A stretch of 64,000 nt of DNA from Bacteroidota bacterium (lineage in GTDB: Bacteria; Bacteroidota; Bacteroidia; AKYH767-A; OLB10): positions 124,001 to 188,000 of the forward strand of contig JADJPB010000013.1 in the NCBI GenBank assembly GCA_016713445.1, written 5' to 3'. Positions 8,315 to 21,261 of the stretch are shown here, in pieces. Position numbers and translations under genes: made by a program. A model generated the notes under the pieces. That model worked only from the letters and a program-made list of their open reading frames with translations. It had not been told where the DNA came from and did no database searches. The stretch's first letter is position 1; each line of letters begins with the position of its first letter.

Positions 8315-10473
8315 TTATTTTTTTACTTCAACCACCATCATTTCTGTGCGGCGATTTAATTGATGCATTTCTTCAGAGCAAGGTGCACCATCTCCACAAT
8401 CATTAACCAGCACGGATTCTCCAGACCAAGAAACTTTTGCCAGTTGCTTCGCATTAACGCCTTTGTCTATGAGGTATTGACGGGCAGATTTAGAACGATT
8501 ATGAGATAGTTTTTCGTTGTATTGTGCTGTAGCACGACTATCTGTACTTGACGAAAGTGAGATCTTCACATTTCTATTTTCAATTAAAAAAGCAGCTACT
8601 TCATCTAGTATTTTCGTAGCATCTTCACGAACATCAAATTTGTCGAGGTCGTAGTAAACAATCTTGTACCAATTCTCAAATGGAGATAGGTCACTCGCTT
8701 TTGTTAACTCCACCACATACTCATTATGCTTAGCCGTTTCTCCTTGTTGACCTTGGAACATCAATACCTTTGGACGATAACCGGCCATCGAAACTAATAA
8801 CTGCTCATCCTTTTGGGGAATGATAGGTTGTGTATAGCGTCCTGCTAAATCCGTAGAGCCAATGTCTTTTGTGATTCTTCGTCACGAATCATAGATCCAG
8901 GTAGTGGTTGTTTTGTTTCAGCATCGATGACAAGAATTGATAATGCGAACTCGGCTGATTTTTTTCCTAACTCAATTCTCACAAATGGATCTCCGGGATA
9001 CGTACCTGAAGTTTGTAAGTAAACAGTGGAATCACCTAAGTCAGTCGCACTTCCTTTTAATACATACTCTAAGTCGAAATCAGCAGGGAAGTCGAAGCGT
9101 CCGTTTTCCATGGTGGTAAACGATTGTGCCTTGTCGCCTGTTTTTAGTTCTACACGCGCTTTCTCAATAGGTGTACCATCTTCTTTTCGTACTACAATCC
9201 CTTTGATGCGTAAACTTTTCTTTTTGAATGTGTATAGGTCATCATCAAATCCTTTGTTGGCTCGATTTGAACTTAAGTATCCAATTTTATTTTTTAAATC
9301 ATACACCATGTTGAAATCATCATCATAGGTGTTAATCGGATATCCAACATTCACGGGAACTGTAAAACGATTTCCTAAATCACGTGTAAAGAATATATCC
9401 AATCCGCCTAACCCAGGTAAGCCATCAGAGGAATAGTACAAAGTTCCATCGTCCATCACAGCAGGAAACAATTCATTTCCGCGTGTATTCACGGTGTCTC
9501 CTAAATTTACCGGTCGGCTCCAGCCGTTTCCTTGTTTAGTGCACATGAAAATATCCATTCCCCCTTTTGATCCGGGCATATCGGAAGAAAAGTATAATCT
9601 TTGACCGTCTGGACTTAGTGCAGCATGTGCACAACTATAGTTGTCGCTATTGTATTCAAAGGATTCTAATTTCCCCCATTCATTTCCACCTTTGCTCGTC
9701 GATTTGAATAATTTTAGCTTAACAATCTTGTCTGAACTCTTATGTACCTTCGTTCCAACAATATTATTTCTGGTAACCCAAAGTTCATCTCCCTTTTTAT
9801 TGAATGCCACAGGACCATCATTTAATTTAGTCTGAATTTCGGTTGCAAACATTTCAGGTGCACGAAATTTATTTTCTTGTCCACGGCTATAGTATAAGTC
9901 GAGGAAAGGTTGGTTCGTCCACGCATGTGTACGTTCAATCATTTCTGTTTTAGGACGTGACGAGGCGAACACAATCCCATCTTGATATAATGCAGCACCA
10001 AAATCGGCATTGCTTGAATTGATATCTAATTTGGTGATTGCATAGTTGGAGGAGTCAATAAAGAAATTTTGATACGTATCAATGGCTTTAATGAATGCTT
10101 GTCCTCTACCATCAGCGTTGTTATCGACTACAAAATCCGTCATCCATTTTTTTGCTTGAGCAAACTTTCCATTATTCATTAATGCCTGTCCGTAGTAAAA
10201 CTTTTGGATGGGCAATACTGCAGGCATCTTCACCGCCTTTGCATACCACTCTTCGGCCAAAGCACGGTTGTTGGTAAGACGATAGCAATCGGCCAGTTTG
10301 AATATAGCTTCTTGATACGTGCTGTCTTTTTTTACTGCTTTCAAATAAAAAGGAATTGCTTTTGGATAAGCCATCGCCTTAAACTGAAAGTCTCCTTTTC
10401 TCACCTGCGCTTTTTGTGCTTCAGATGGAAGTACTCCAATGAGTAAACAGAATAAAAGAATATATTTTTTCAT
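8315..10473 (-). CDS. PorE-like TPR/PD40/OmpA protein (one frameshift)
   Basis: The protein has the domain order of PorE, a periplasmic T9SS component that binds peptidoglycan. It starts with a signal peptide (MKKYILLFCLLIGVLPSEAQ), then TPR-like helices (FQFKAMAYPKAIPFYLKAVK, residues 30-110), a WD40-like PD40 beta-propeller (residues about 150-420, with repeats such as ALSPDGQRLYFSSDMPG and YYSSDGLPGLGGLDIF), a carboxypeptidase-regulatory-like fold (GIVVRKEDGTPIEKA) and a C-terminal OmpA domain (SSTDSRATAQYNEKLSHNRS). The OmpA part is split off by one missing base in the A-run read on the minus strand (plus 8867-8870); adding it gives ...KDIGSTDLAGRYTQ. Total about 719 residues. It is the last gene of the minus-strand adhesin cassette, 23 bases after porP/sprF. 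Confidence 0.82.
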
Positions 10474-10496
10474 GTTGTTGGTTGGATAATTGGGTA

Positions 10497-11439
10497 TTAG
10501 AAATAACGTGGAGTCACTACTTTCTTTTTATCGAAAGAAAAGTCGTAGCCTAATGTGATTTCATGTGTTCCTGAATTATATTGATTTAAATCCGTCAAGG
10601 TGTAATCGTAAGAATAACCTATTCGCATTTGTTTGTTCATTTGAATGGACATGATGGCTGACCATGAATCAGAAGTACGGTAGGAGGCTCCTAACCATAA
10701 CACTTCGTTCATCAAAATATGTAAAACCAATGTCAGCAACTATGGGAGCTCCACTTACAGCTTTCACCATGGTAGTTGGCTTTAATTTGAAGGATTCATC
10801 CAAGTCAATTACATAGCCTCCCATCAAATAGTAATGCCAGTATTCGAATTCAACTTTATTGGTTGCTTTTGTTGTCACAGCATCCACACTGTTATGTAAC
10901 ATACGTGGGATTGATAATCCTACATAAAATTTACGTGTGTTGTAATAAGTTCCAAAACCCATGTTTGGAACTGTTAATCGAGGTGTCCCCATGAAGGAGT
11001 TGTCACCTTGATCTTGAATTTTTACTTCAAGAAGTTTTTCTTGGTGATGAATAATTCCTCCAGTTACCGCCATGGAGAAAGCACCTGTTTGCGTGGGAAT
11101 GCGATATGCATAAGAACCGAACACAGAGAAATCCTGAGTAACTCCAATCTCTTCGTGGAGTACGGATAAACCTACTCCAATGCGTTCATTCCGAAGAGGG
11201 GTATGTCCGCTGAAGGTTTGTGTTTTAGGAGCACCTTCAATTCCTACCCACTGATTTCGGTAAACACCTGTCATCGACATGTGTCCACGAGAACCTGCAT
11301 ATGCGGGGTTAATGAACATCTCATTGAACATGTATTGAGTGAACTGTGGCTCAAACTGGGCATTCGCCTGCAGGCTGAGCAAGGACACTAATCCAAGTAA
11401 AAAGAGGTTTTTTCTTACATTCTTATTCAACATCTTCAT
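10497..11439 (-). CDS. PorP/SprF family membrane protein, cassette 1 (one frameshift)
   Basis: An outer-membrane beta-barrel of the PorP/SprF family, which binds the C-terminal domain of T9SS type B cargo and anchors it at the surface. A signal peptide ends at LSLQANAQ and is followed by the family block FTQYMFNEMFINPAYAGSRG and the QWVGIEGAPKTQTFS strand. The C-terminus (RIGYSYDYTLTDLNQYNSGT, TLGYDFSF) is in another frame because one T is missing in the run opposite plus 10714-10717; adding it gives GFTYFLMNEVLWLGASYRTS. Total about 313 residues. Its position between a giant adhesin and a PorE-like gene suggests it is the dedicated partner of that adhesin, as SprF is for SprB. Confidence 0.88.
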
Positions 11440-11494
11440 GATAGTTGGCTGTTATTAAACTAATATTTTTTAAGTTCAGGATACTCTGTGAAGC

Positions 11495-14400
11495 CTATCG
11501 ACGAATTACGACGTAGCTGTTGAGTGGTTTTTGATCAATATTTAAATCTAGGATATAATAGTAGGTTCCGTTGGGCAATTCCTCCCCAAACATTACACCG
11601 TTCACATTGGATCTTCCGTCCCATTGATTGGAATATTCTTTCTTTTTGTAAACTAAATTACCCCAACGATTATAAATGTAAAGGATATTCCCTGGATATT
11701 CTCCGATTCCATCAATTACGAAGTAGTCGTTAGTTCCATCTCCATTGGGTGAAAATCCATTTGGAATATCTAATGTATCACAGATTACAGATACTGTCAC
11801 CGATGCAGTAGCGGTACATCCATATTGATCTTTTACGGTTACTGTATATTCTGTGGTAACGGTTGGTGATGCTATTGGATTCGGAATATTGGGATCGCTT
11901 AATCCAGTTGTAGGAGACCAAATGTATTCAACACCTCCTCCTGCACTTATTGGAGTTGTTTCACCGGTGCAAATTATGACGCTATTTGTAACACTAACAT
12001 TATTTAGTACACGTGTAGTAACTTCAATGGGATTGGAAGTATAAGTACCACAAGGAGTCGTAGCCATAACTGTATATATGCCTGCTACAGGAGTGACGAA
12101 AGTATTAGAGGTAGCTCCTTGAAGTGTTACACCATTGTAATACCATTGCAACGTTCCGTTTGGAACAGAATCGGTAATTAATGTCGCCATTTCTCCCATG
12201 CAAACTTGCGTCCCGCCAATTGTGGTCAATTCTAAGTTAGAAATATCGTTGATCACAAAATTTTGCGTAGTGACGCAGCCGTTAGCATCCGTCACCGTAG
12301 TTGTATACGTTCCAGGAATTTGATTTGATATAGTAGTTGTTGTGGCTCCATTGCTCCAAAGTATTGAGTATGGAACTGTACCACCACTTGGTGTTGAACT
12401 GATGCTACCCAATTGGTCTGTGATGCAGTTTGCATCTGTTGAAGTAGCAGTGATAGACAAGGAATTAATAGGTTCAACAATTTGGGTGGTGTATTGATTC
12501 GTACATCCATTTGCGTCGGTTACTATTACTGTGTAAACTCCGGCACCTAAACCTGAAATGCCTGTTTGAGTTGATCCTGTATTCCATAGATAAGTGTAAG
12601 GCGTAGTACCTCCATTTACGGTCGATTGAATTGCTCCATTTTGCAAACCTGTACAACTCACAGGAGTTGTTGTTCCACTAACAGTAGGGAACGCGGCAGG
12701 TTGTGTGATGGTGACAGATGTATTTGAATGACATCCGTTCTGATCAGTTACAGTCACAGTATAGGTTCCTGCAGCAAGTTGTGAAGGATCTTCAACCGAG
12801 CCGCCTGTGTTCCATAAATAAGTGTATGTTCCGGTTCCACCCAATGCAGTTAAATCTATCCATCCTGTAGGTTGCCCATGACAAGATAAGTGTCCAATGG
12901 AAGCTCCCAATTGAAGGGCTGAATCAGGTTCCGTGATTTGTAGGGCTCGATTTGCGGTACATCCGTTCATGTCTGTTACAGTTACAGAATAATTTCCAAC
13001 AGGCATACCTATTGGATTTTGTGCTGTACCTCCTGTGTTCCATAAATAGTTGTACGGTGCAGTACCTCCGCTAATGGTTAAATCTACAGATCCAGTGCTG
13101 TCACCCGTGCAAAGTACTTGAGTAATTTGTTCACTTGCATTGAGGGCTGCCAACGGTTCTGAAATTATTATTGTTTCAGATTGTGTGCAATTGTTGGAAT
13201 CAGTAATCAAAACAGTATAGGTTCCGGCATTGATGTTGGCTAAATCTTCGTTGTTACTGCCATTGTTCCATAAATATGAATAGGGTGCAGTTCCTCCCGC
13301 AGCGGATAAATCAATTGAAGCCGTGCTATCTCCAAAACAAAGTACTTGTACTGCTGTGCTTGAAGAAGCTAATGCTGCTGATGGTTGAGTGATGATGTAT
13401 GAACTATTGAAGGTACAACCTTGATCATCGGTGATCAAAACAAAGTAAGTTCCTGCAGTGAGCGAATCGATGTTCGGTGTATTTCCTCCATTATTCCAGT
13501 TAAAGGAATAGGGAGCTGTACCGCCCTTCGTATTTAGTTGAATGCTTGCATCCGATCCATTGAAGCAGTTGACTTGGCTTATGGTTGGAGTTGATGCTAG
13601 TGCAGCAGTTGGTTCTTGGATGTTGAATGTCTGAATTGATAAACAGTTGTTGTTGTCAGTTACAGTAACTGTATAAGCACCCGCTGTTAAATTATTTAGA
13701 TCCTCATTAGTAGTGCCATCATTCCACAGATAAGAGTAAGATGGAGTTCCACCAAGAACACTGAGGTCAATCGCACCGGTGTTGTCTCCAAAACAAAGTA
13801 CTTGAGTAACGTTTGGTGTTACAGTGAGCGCATTGGCAGGCTGCGTAATGATGATGCTGTCGGCTATTGTACATCCGTTGGTGTCGGTTACCAAGTAGGT
13901 GTAAGTGCCAGAAGAAATTCCGGAAATTGAACCTTGTGTGTTTCCATTGCTCCAAACATATGTATATGGAGATGTTCCTCCAGCAGTATTTAAGTCGGCA
14001 GAACCGCTTCCATTCCCGTTGCAATCAATATTTACTTGTGTTGGATTCGTTGAAAGAGGGGCTATCGGTTCAACAATAGTTACTGTTTCATTCAGTATGC
14101 ATCCGTTGTCGTCTACTACTTGAAGTGTGTAAGTGCCTGCCGTTAAACCGCCGTTGTTTGGAGTGTTTACTTGGTTATTCCAATTGTAGGTATAGGGATT
14201 AGTTCCTCCATTTATCGCGGTTTGAATGTCTCCGGTATTGTCGCCGAAACAAGCTACGTTTATTATATTAAAGTTAGAAGCAAGCGGGGCTTGTGGTTGA
14301 GTGATGGAGATGGAATCTTGAAGAGTGCATCCGTTCGCATCAGTCACTGTTACAACATAGGCTCCTGAAGCAAGTTGTTGTATGTCTTCAAGTGTGCTTC

Positions 14401-17400
14401 CATTTGACCACAAAAAGGAGTACGATTGTGTGCCACCATTAATGGTATAATCAATGAAACCACTTGCATCACCAAAGCAAAGGACTGTATTATTAGTAAA
14501 GCTAGAACTTAGTGGCGCTGCCGGTTGTGAAATTATTTGTGTAAGTGTAGTAGTACATCCGTTCGCATCTGTAATGGTTACTGAATAAGTACCTGCGATT
14601 AGGAAATTAATATCTTGTGTAGCTGCGTTGTTGCTCCACTTGTACAAGTACGGACTAGTTCCACCGGTGTGACTTAAGTCGATCATTCCAGTTGAATCTC
14701 CATAACAAGGGACGGCCGCAATTGTTGCTGACGATAGGAGGATTGGTGCTGTAAAATTTAGCTATAATTTTGTGATGCCGTACAACCATTCGCATCGGTA
14801 ACGGTTACTGTGTAGTTACCCGTTGATAAATTAGAAATGGAAGGATCATTTGATCCTGTACTCCAAGTGTAAGTATAACCTGCCGTTCCTCCTGTTACCG
14901 AAGTTTGCACGGCCCCATCTTGTATATCATGACAATTTAAATCCGTAGTTGTTGCAGAAATGTTCAAAGCTTGTGCTGGTTGTGTAACGGTAGTTTGAGT
15001 TTGAGTCGTACATCCATTTGCATCAGTTACAGTTACAGTATAAGTTCCAGAAGTAATCGATGATAAATTTTGATTAGTATTTCCGTTACTCCAAGAATAG
15101 TTGTAGTTTGATGTTCCTCCATTTACAGTAAGAGTTGTAGTTCCTGTAGCATTACCAAAACAATCAACAGCAGTATTCGAGACCGAAGCGTTTAATGGTG
15201 CACTCGGTTGAGTAACGAAAATGCTATTCGTCATTGAACATCCGTTATTATCAGTTACAGTTACTGTATATGAACCTGCAGATAGCCCTGATAGATCTTC
15301 ATTGGAACTTCCGTTGCTCCATGAATAGGAGTAAGGGGGAGTTCCCGCATTAGCCGTGACGTCAATGGATCCGTTGCCATCTCCAAAACATAAAAGATTC
15401 ACTACCGAGTTGGTTACATTTAATGATCCTGCAGGTTGTGTGACAGCTCTGCTAAGTGTTTCGGTACAACCATTCGCATCTGTAACAGTTACCGTGTAAG
15501 TATTAGCCGATAAATTGGTGATGTTTTGTTGGGTTGATCCATTGCTCCATTGATAAGTATATGGCGCAGTGCCTCCTGATGGAGTTACATTCACACTTCC
15601 AATTGAATTTCCAGTACAGTTGATGTTATTGCTCGTTGCTGAAAGTGATAAGACAGAAGCAGGTTGAGAAATGGATGATGTCGATGTAGAAGTACACCCG
15701 TTTACATCTGTAACGGTCACGGTATAAGTTCCAGCAGCTAAGTTTGAAATTCCCGGAGTAGTACTGCCAGTACTCCAATTATAAGTGTAGGGTGATGTTC
15801 CTCCGCTAGGTGTAATTACTGAACTTCCACTGCTGTTTCCAAAACAAGCAACGGCAGTTGTGCTGTTCGATAAACTTAGTGCAGCCGTCGGTTGTGTTAT
15901 CATTACGGTTTTAGCGATTGTACATCCATTCGCATCGGTGACAGTCACTGTATAGTTGCCTGAATTAATTCCTGAAATCGAACTACTAGAAGATCCTGTA
16001 TTCCAAGAATAGGTATAAGGACTCGTACCATTGGTTGCATTCACACTTGCTGTGCCATTGCTTCCGCCGAAACAAGATACCGGAGTGTTCGACGTGCTTG
16101 CTGCTAATGCTGCTGCAGGTTGCGTTACCGAATAATTTCCGACGGTAGTACATCCCATTGCATCCGTTACTGTAATCGTATAGTTTCCTGCTGATAAGTT
16201 AGAAATTGACGTACCTGCACCACCGTTATTCCATTGGTATACATAAGGTGATGTTCCTCCTGTAGTATTAGTAGTAATGGATCCAGTTGGAACATTGTAA
16301 CATGAAATAGCGGTTGGAGTTCCACTTACCAATAAAGCAGCTGCTGGTTGAGTAATGGTAACCGGTGCACTTGTTGTACAACCGTTGGCATCTGTAACGG
16401 TTACCGTATATGTTCCTGCAACTATGTTGTTATTTGCAGCAGTGCTTACTCCGTTGCTCCAAACATAGGTGTAGGATGGTGTTCCTCCATTGCCGGATGC
16501 CGTTGTCAAACCTGTATTGTTTCCAAAGCAACGAACATTTGTTTTTGTAGTCGAAACACTCACGGCAGATGTAGGTTGTGTTATTGTTACAGAAGTAGAA
16601 GTTTGGCAATTGTTAGCGTCTGTAATCGTAACAGAATATATTCCTGATGCGAGAGTATTTAAGTTTTGTGAGGTAGAACTATTGCTCCATAAATAAGTGT
16701 ATGGACTTGTTCCTCCGCTTGGTGTTAAGTTGATATTTCCTGTTGTACTACCATAACATTTCACATCCGTTTTTGAAGTGCTTGCTGTTAATGCAGCAAC
16801 TGGTTGTGTGATGTTGATGGAAGTAACCAAAGAAGTACATCCATTCGCATCGGTTACAGTTACTGTATAAGTACCGTTGCTAAGTCCTGAAAGGTTTTGA
16901 GTGGTAGCTCCGGTATTCCATAGGTAAGTGTATGGGGTAACTCCACCTGTTACATTCATATTAATGGATCCCGAGTTTCCACCGTAGCAACCAACATTGC
17001 TGGTGCTAGCAATATTGAAATCTAATCGTGCAGGCGGTTGAGTGATTGTTTTGGTAGTAGTTTGTGAACAGCCTTTCGAGTCAGTAACGGTAAGTGTATA
17101 TGTTCCCGCAGATAAACCGCTGATGTTTGCAGCGCTTGATCCAGTGCTCCATGAATATGTGTAAGGAGATGTTCCTCCGGTAACATTAGTAGTGATTGCC
17201 CCTGTGTTTTGACTAAAGCAATTGACATGTGTTAAGTTATTTGTAATATTTAAAGCAGCCAAAGGTTGGTTGATGGTTACAGATATTGTACTTGTACATC
17301 CATTTGCATCCGTCACCGTGACAGAATACGAACCAGCGACAATATTATTTAATGTTGCTGTGGTGCTTCCATTATTCCATAAGTAGTTATATGGAAGGGT

Positions 17401-19353
17401 CCCACCACTTGCAACAACATTTATAGCTCCCGTTGATTGACCAAAACAATTTACGTCTGTCTTAGTAGAACTGTTGCTTAATGCTGCACTTGGTTGTGTA
17501 ACGGTTGTTGAAGAAGTAGCTGTACATCCGTTAGCATCGGTGGCTGTTACCGTGTAAGTTCCTGCTGCCAAATTATTAGCTGTTGCAGTGTTCGCTCCAT
17601 TATTCCACAAATATGTATAAGGTGCATCCCCTCCTGATGGTGTTGCTATAATCACACCATTGTTACCTCCATAACAACTTACAACAGTCGTATTACTACT
17701 GCTTACTGTTGTAGAATAAGTGGCGCTTAAAGTATTAGATGCTGTTCGTGTACATCCATTGGCGTCCGTTACGGTTACGGTATAGTTTCCTGCAGGAGCA
17801 TTCGTTAAATTCTGATTGGATGAACCATTGCTCCAGTTATAAGTATATGGTCCATTTCCACCTGCAATTCCTAAAGTGATATTTCCATTTGAAACACCTA
17901 AACAAGATGGGGATGTAGGAGTAGTGGTTAAAGTCATTCCACTTGGTTCGGTTAAAGTGATGGACTGAGTTGCAGTACATCCTGTGGCAGCATCTGTCGC
18001 AGTAACTACGTAGGTGCCTGCCGTTAGTCCACTGATGGAACCTGTAGTAGCACCGTTACTCCATAAATAAGTATATACACCAGAGTAAACTGGACTTGCA
18101 ATAGCTGTTCCAGTTGCAGCACCATTGCAACTAATATTCGTTCCGAAAATTGAGAAATAAGGACTAGGAACATATACATTGAATGAATAGGTTTGTACAC
18201 CATTGGATGGACAAGCATCATCACGAACAGTCACAGTAAATGTTTTTGGAAGTAAATTGATATCTGCATTCGTAGGTGTCCAGCAAAAAGTAAGTGTGGG
18301 GCGTGATCCTCCGCTTATCGTATAACTTGCGTTAGGGATACCATTGTTAGTGGTCATGGTCACATTTTGTGTGGCATCAATATCTACCGAGTTTACAGTA
18401 AAACATACCTGTTGACCTGGACAAGCGGTAATACTATAATTTGTTGAACCATTTATTCCAGAAGCAGTTGGTAAATTATTCGAACATGCTTGTGTGTATA
18501 CTTGCATATCGCGTATTACTGAACCAATCAGTTGTCCATTGCGATATTCCCTTACCAGAATAGCCATTACGCCAATTTGAATTTGGCTGGGTGTAAAATT
18601 GATATCACCCGTTCCAGCGTTTATAGTAAATGGAGTTGAGGTGGCCATGGGAGAAGTAACCGATGCTGGCGAAATGAAACTTACATTCGCGGTTGCCGTT
18701 GTTTTAGGCGCTATGAGAGAATAAGAAAGAGAATCTCCGTCTGGATCAATAACTCCATGATTGTAATTGAAATTTTGTCCAACACAAACAAAGGCAATTG
18801 GAATATTTGAAAAAGTAGGAGAACTATTGCATGGAGCTGTTAAGTTATTTAATTTAGCTTCTACGTATAACGTAGAGTTGGATGCACATGGGTTCGAAAT
18901 TGTAGTGATACTACAATTTCGGCAACATACGCTATAACTAAATACCCAGTCGGTTTGTGCAGATGGAAGTGTAACTGTTGCTCTGTAAATCCACTTTCTG
19001 ATACCCGTTGAACTTCCACCTGAGCAACTTGAAGATGATGAAGCACAGGGAACCGTAATTTCCAGTCCGTTCGAACTTCCCGCTACTTTGTTTGCAGTGA
19101 CGTTCAAATTGTGATTACCATTAGCACTCTTATAGTTGATGGTGATATTTCCAGGCTCTGCTACTCCTCCGCAATCACGGTAGAAAGTAACTTCAATTTC
19201 ATATTGATTTCCTCCCAAGCATCTGTATTTGATGTCGGACCCCGCAGCGTGAGTAGCAAAGACTTCATTTTGAAGACCTGCTATGAGGAGAATACTGATA
19301 AGAAGATAGCTGAATTTAGTAATAAAATTCTTTGCGAATTGGGGATGTCTCAT
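11495..19353 (-). CDS. Giant SprB-repeat adhesin with T9SS type B sorting domain (one frameshift)
   Basis: A secreted surface protein of about 2,620 residues. It has a signal peptide (ISILLIAGLQNEVFA), a conserved N-terminal domain starting THAAGSDIKYRCLGG with several cysteines (residues about 34-390), then about 25 SprB repeats of some 77 residues, each ending in a variant of AGTYTVTVTDANGCT. Two Ig-like segments follow, then a C-terminal CHU_C/type B domain starting DIPNGFSPNGDGTNDYF with YNRWGNLVY and ending SYVVIRR. SprB repeats occur in gliding adhesins and other cell-surface filaments. The frame breaks once near 14757-14762, where one base is missing after CTASQNYS; the next repeat then continues APILLSSATIAAVPCYGDST. 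It is first in a minus-strand cassette with porP/sprF and the PorE-like gene. Confidence 0.9.
12230..18160 (-). repeat. About 25 diverged SprB repeats in adhesin 1
   Basis: Consecutive units of about 230 bases share SGGTxPYTYxWSxG, a short linker, AGTYTVTVTDxNGC and TITQPxAAL. The copies are clearly diverged in DNA, in contrast to the identical block in adhesin 2, so this array is old. Repeats pair a Cys near the start (CFG/CYG) with one at the end (NGC) of each unit. Confidence 0.85.
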
Positions 19354-19763
19354 TGTTGATGAAGAGTTTAAGCTTTTTTGCTCCCTTATTATTCGTAAAG
19401 CATGGTGAAATCGTTTCGTTTTAAGAATTTATTTCTAGTATATCTTACATCGTGTAACTATTATGCTTTTCATGCGTATGAGCCCGTTTTTAAAATTGAG
19501 TATCATTTTTGGGCGAGATTTAATCCCATTTTTCAGTTTCGAATTTTTAGCATTCCTATATCGAAAGCAATACATTTAAGTCAGATATTAAGTTTTGTTT
19601 TTATGGTTATTTTATCAAGTTGGAAATGGTTGATAATTATTTTCATTTTAGATGGGTTTTACCTGCCTTTTAAAGGGCTTTTTACTCTCAAAAGATTAAT
19701 TTTGCACCATGTGTAATTTCATCTATCCAATCTTCTGGATTAATGTAAATTAAAGATCTGATT
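19354..19763. promoter_or_regulatory. Divergent intergenic region of adhesin 1 and nuoA, with a nuo promoter element
   Basis: This 410-base gap separates the leftward adhesin from the rightward nuo operon. TAATTTTG at 19697-19704 followed by CACC matches the Bacteroidota -7 consensus and lies 60 bases before nuoA; no clear TTG -33 is present, only a T-run near 19679. A 104-codon open frame (19402-19716) covers most of the gap and runs through this promoter, but it resembles no family I know, so I do not call it a gene. Confidence 0.45.
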
Positions 19764-20144
19764 ATGATATTGTTAAGCTCTTCAGTTGATTACCTCCCAA
19801 TAGCAATGATGTTCGTCGTTGCGATTGGATTTGTGCTTTTCACGATGTTTGTCACCCACTTATTAGGTCCAAAACGTCTTTCTAAAGTGAAATTGGAAAC
19901 TTTTGAATGTGGAATTGAATCTCAAGGAAATTCTCGTTTACCTTTTTCAATTAAATATTTCCTAATTGCTATCCTTTTTGTGTTGTTCGATGTTGAGGTA
20001 ATATTCATGTATCCTTGGGCAGTGAATTTTGCAGAATGGAGTAAGGTGAGTATGGCTGCTTTCTATGAAATGTTCATCTTCTTAGCTTTCTTAACCGTAG
20101 GATTGGTGTACATAATTCGAAAAGGCGCTTTGAAGTGGGAGTAA
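19764..20144 (+). CDS. nuoA: NADH-quinone oxidoreductase subunit A
   Basis: A membrane-arm subunit of complex I, near the quinone site and the junction with the peripheral arm. It has 126 residues and three transmembrane helices. The diagnostic features are the loop LETFECGIESQGNSRLPFSI with its conserved Cys and the second helix start FDVEVIFMYPWAV. It is intact and first in nuoABCDEFGHIJKLMN. Confidence 0.95.
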   Translation: MILLSSSVDYLPIAMMFVVAIGFVLFTMFVTHLLGPKRLSKVKLETFECGIESQGNSRLPFSIKYFLIAILFVLFDVEVIFMYPWAVNFAEWSKVSMAAFYEMFIFLAFLTVGLVYIIRKGALKWE

Positions 20145-20181
20145 AATAAATAGTTTAAAATTAATTACTTAGATAATAATT

Positions 20182-20717
20182 ATGGCAAAGGAAGGTGATC
20201 GTTTGGAAGGTTTTGAAGGCCCTGGCTTTCTAGCAACCCTCTGGATAAGGCAGTGGGTATGGCGCGAAAGAATTCGATTTGGCCTTTGCCATTTGCTACC
20301 TCATGTTGTGGAATTGAGTTCATGGCAACGATGGCGTCTACTTACGACTTAGGCCGATTCGGAGCTGAACGATTGAGCTTTTCGCCGCGTCAAGCCGATC
20401 TGTTAATGGTAATGGGAACTATTGCTAAGAAGATGGGCCCTGTATTACGTCAGGTTTATGAGCAGATGGCTGAACCTAAGTGGGTTATCGCAGTTGGCGC
20501 CTGTGCCTCAACCGGCGGAATTTTCGATACCTATAGCGTGCTTCAAGGAATTGATCGGATCATCCCAGTTGACGTGTATGTTCCTGGTTGCCCACCTCGC
20601 CCCGAACAAATTTTGGATGGCGTCATGAAAATTCAAGACCTCATTCAAAATGAATCTTTACGTCGTAGAAACTCTCCCGAATACCAAGATTTATTAGCTT
20701 CCTACGGAATAGAATAA
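20182..20717 (+). CDS. nuoB: NADH-quinone oxidoreductase subunit B (one frameshift)
   Basis: NuoB carries the terminal 4Fe-4S cluster N2 that reduces quinone. The ligands are visible: the adjacent Cys pair in ATSCCGIEFM, the Cys in AVGACASTGG and the Cys in VPGCPPRPEQ. The start is the ATG at 20182 (MAKEGDRLEGFEGPGFLAT); one base is missing around the C-run at 20237-20239, after which the frame continues LDKAVGMARKNSIWPLP. Spanning the break gives 178 residues, normal for the family. nuoC begins one base after the stop. Confidence 0.94.
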
Positions 20718-20718
20718 T

Positions 20719-21222
20719 ATGCCTACATTGAACTTAGAGTTATTGGAAAGTAAGTTGAAAGAGCATTTCAATGAAAATATCTTGTCTACAAGTATGGAAG
20801 TAGACATGTTCACGGTTGTTGTCTCGAAAGAGGTGTTGCATGATGTGGTTCGCTTTTTAAAAGATGATGCATATTTCAATTTTCATTACCTCACAACCTT
20901 ATGTGGATTGCATTATCCCGATAGTCCTTTTCCATTTGGACTGATGATTCAGTTGCATAATATGCCCGAAAATTCACGAATAAGAATAAAATCATTCACA
21001 GGTGACAATGAACCCACCTTTTTAACGCTGACCGATTTGTGGCCTGCTGCGAATTGGATGGAACGTGAAGCGTATGACTTTTTTGGATTTAGATTTACAG
21101 GTCACCCCGACTTAAGAAGAATCGTGAATATGGATTCTCTCGAAGGATGGCCCATGAGAAAGGAATATCCGTTAGAAGATCCTTTCCGAAAAGATAAGGA
21201 CGATAAAATGTTTGGACGTTAA
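20719..21222 (+). CDS. nuoC: NADH-quinone oxidoreductase subunit C
   Basis: A peripheral-arm subunit without cofactors that packs against NuoD. The 167-residue protein shows the 30-kDa-subunit signature: ANWMEREAYDFFGFRFTGHPDLRRI near residue 112 (key block EREAYDFFGF), then EGWPMRKEYPLEDP. C and D are separate genes here, unlike the fused NuoCD of enterobacteria. Intact. Confidence 0.94.
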   Translation: MPTLNLELLESKLKEHFNENILSTSMEVDMFTVVVSKEVLHDVVRFLKDDAYFNFHYLTTLCGLHYPDSPFPFGLMIQLHNMPENSRIRIKSFTGDNEPTFLTLTDLWPAANWMEREAYDFFGFRFTGHPDLRRIVNMDSLEGWPMRKEYPLEDPFRKDKDDKMFGR

Positions 21223-21261
21223 TAACGGGTAGGCCTAGCCGAATATTTAGTACAGCAAACA

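Noticed and set aside
16348..16696. Opposite-strand open frames inside adhesin 1
   Set aside because: The biased repeat composition opens antisense frames throughout both adhesins; none resembles a known protein.
19402..19716. A 104-codon open frame between adhesin 1 and nuoA
   Set aside because: No family resemblance, and the likely nuo promoter lies inside it. It may be chance.
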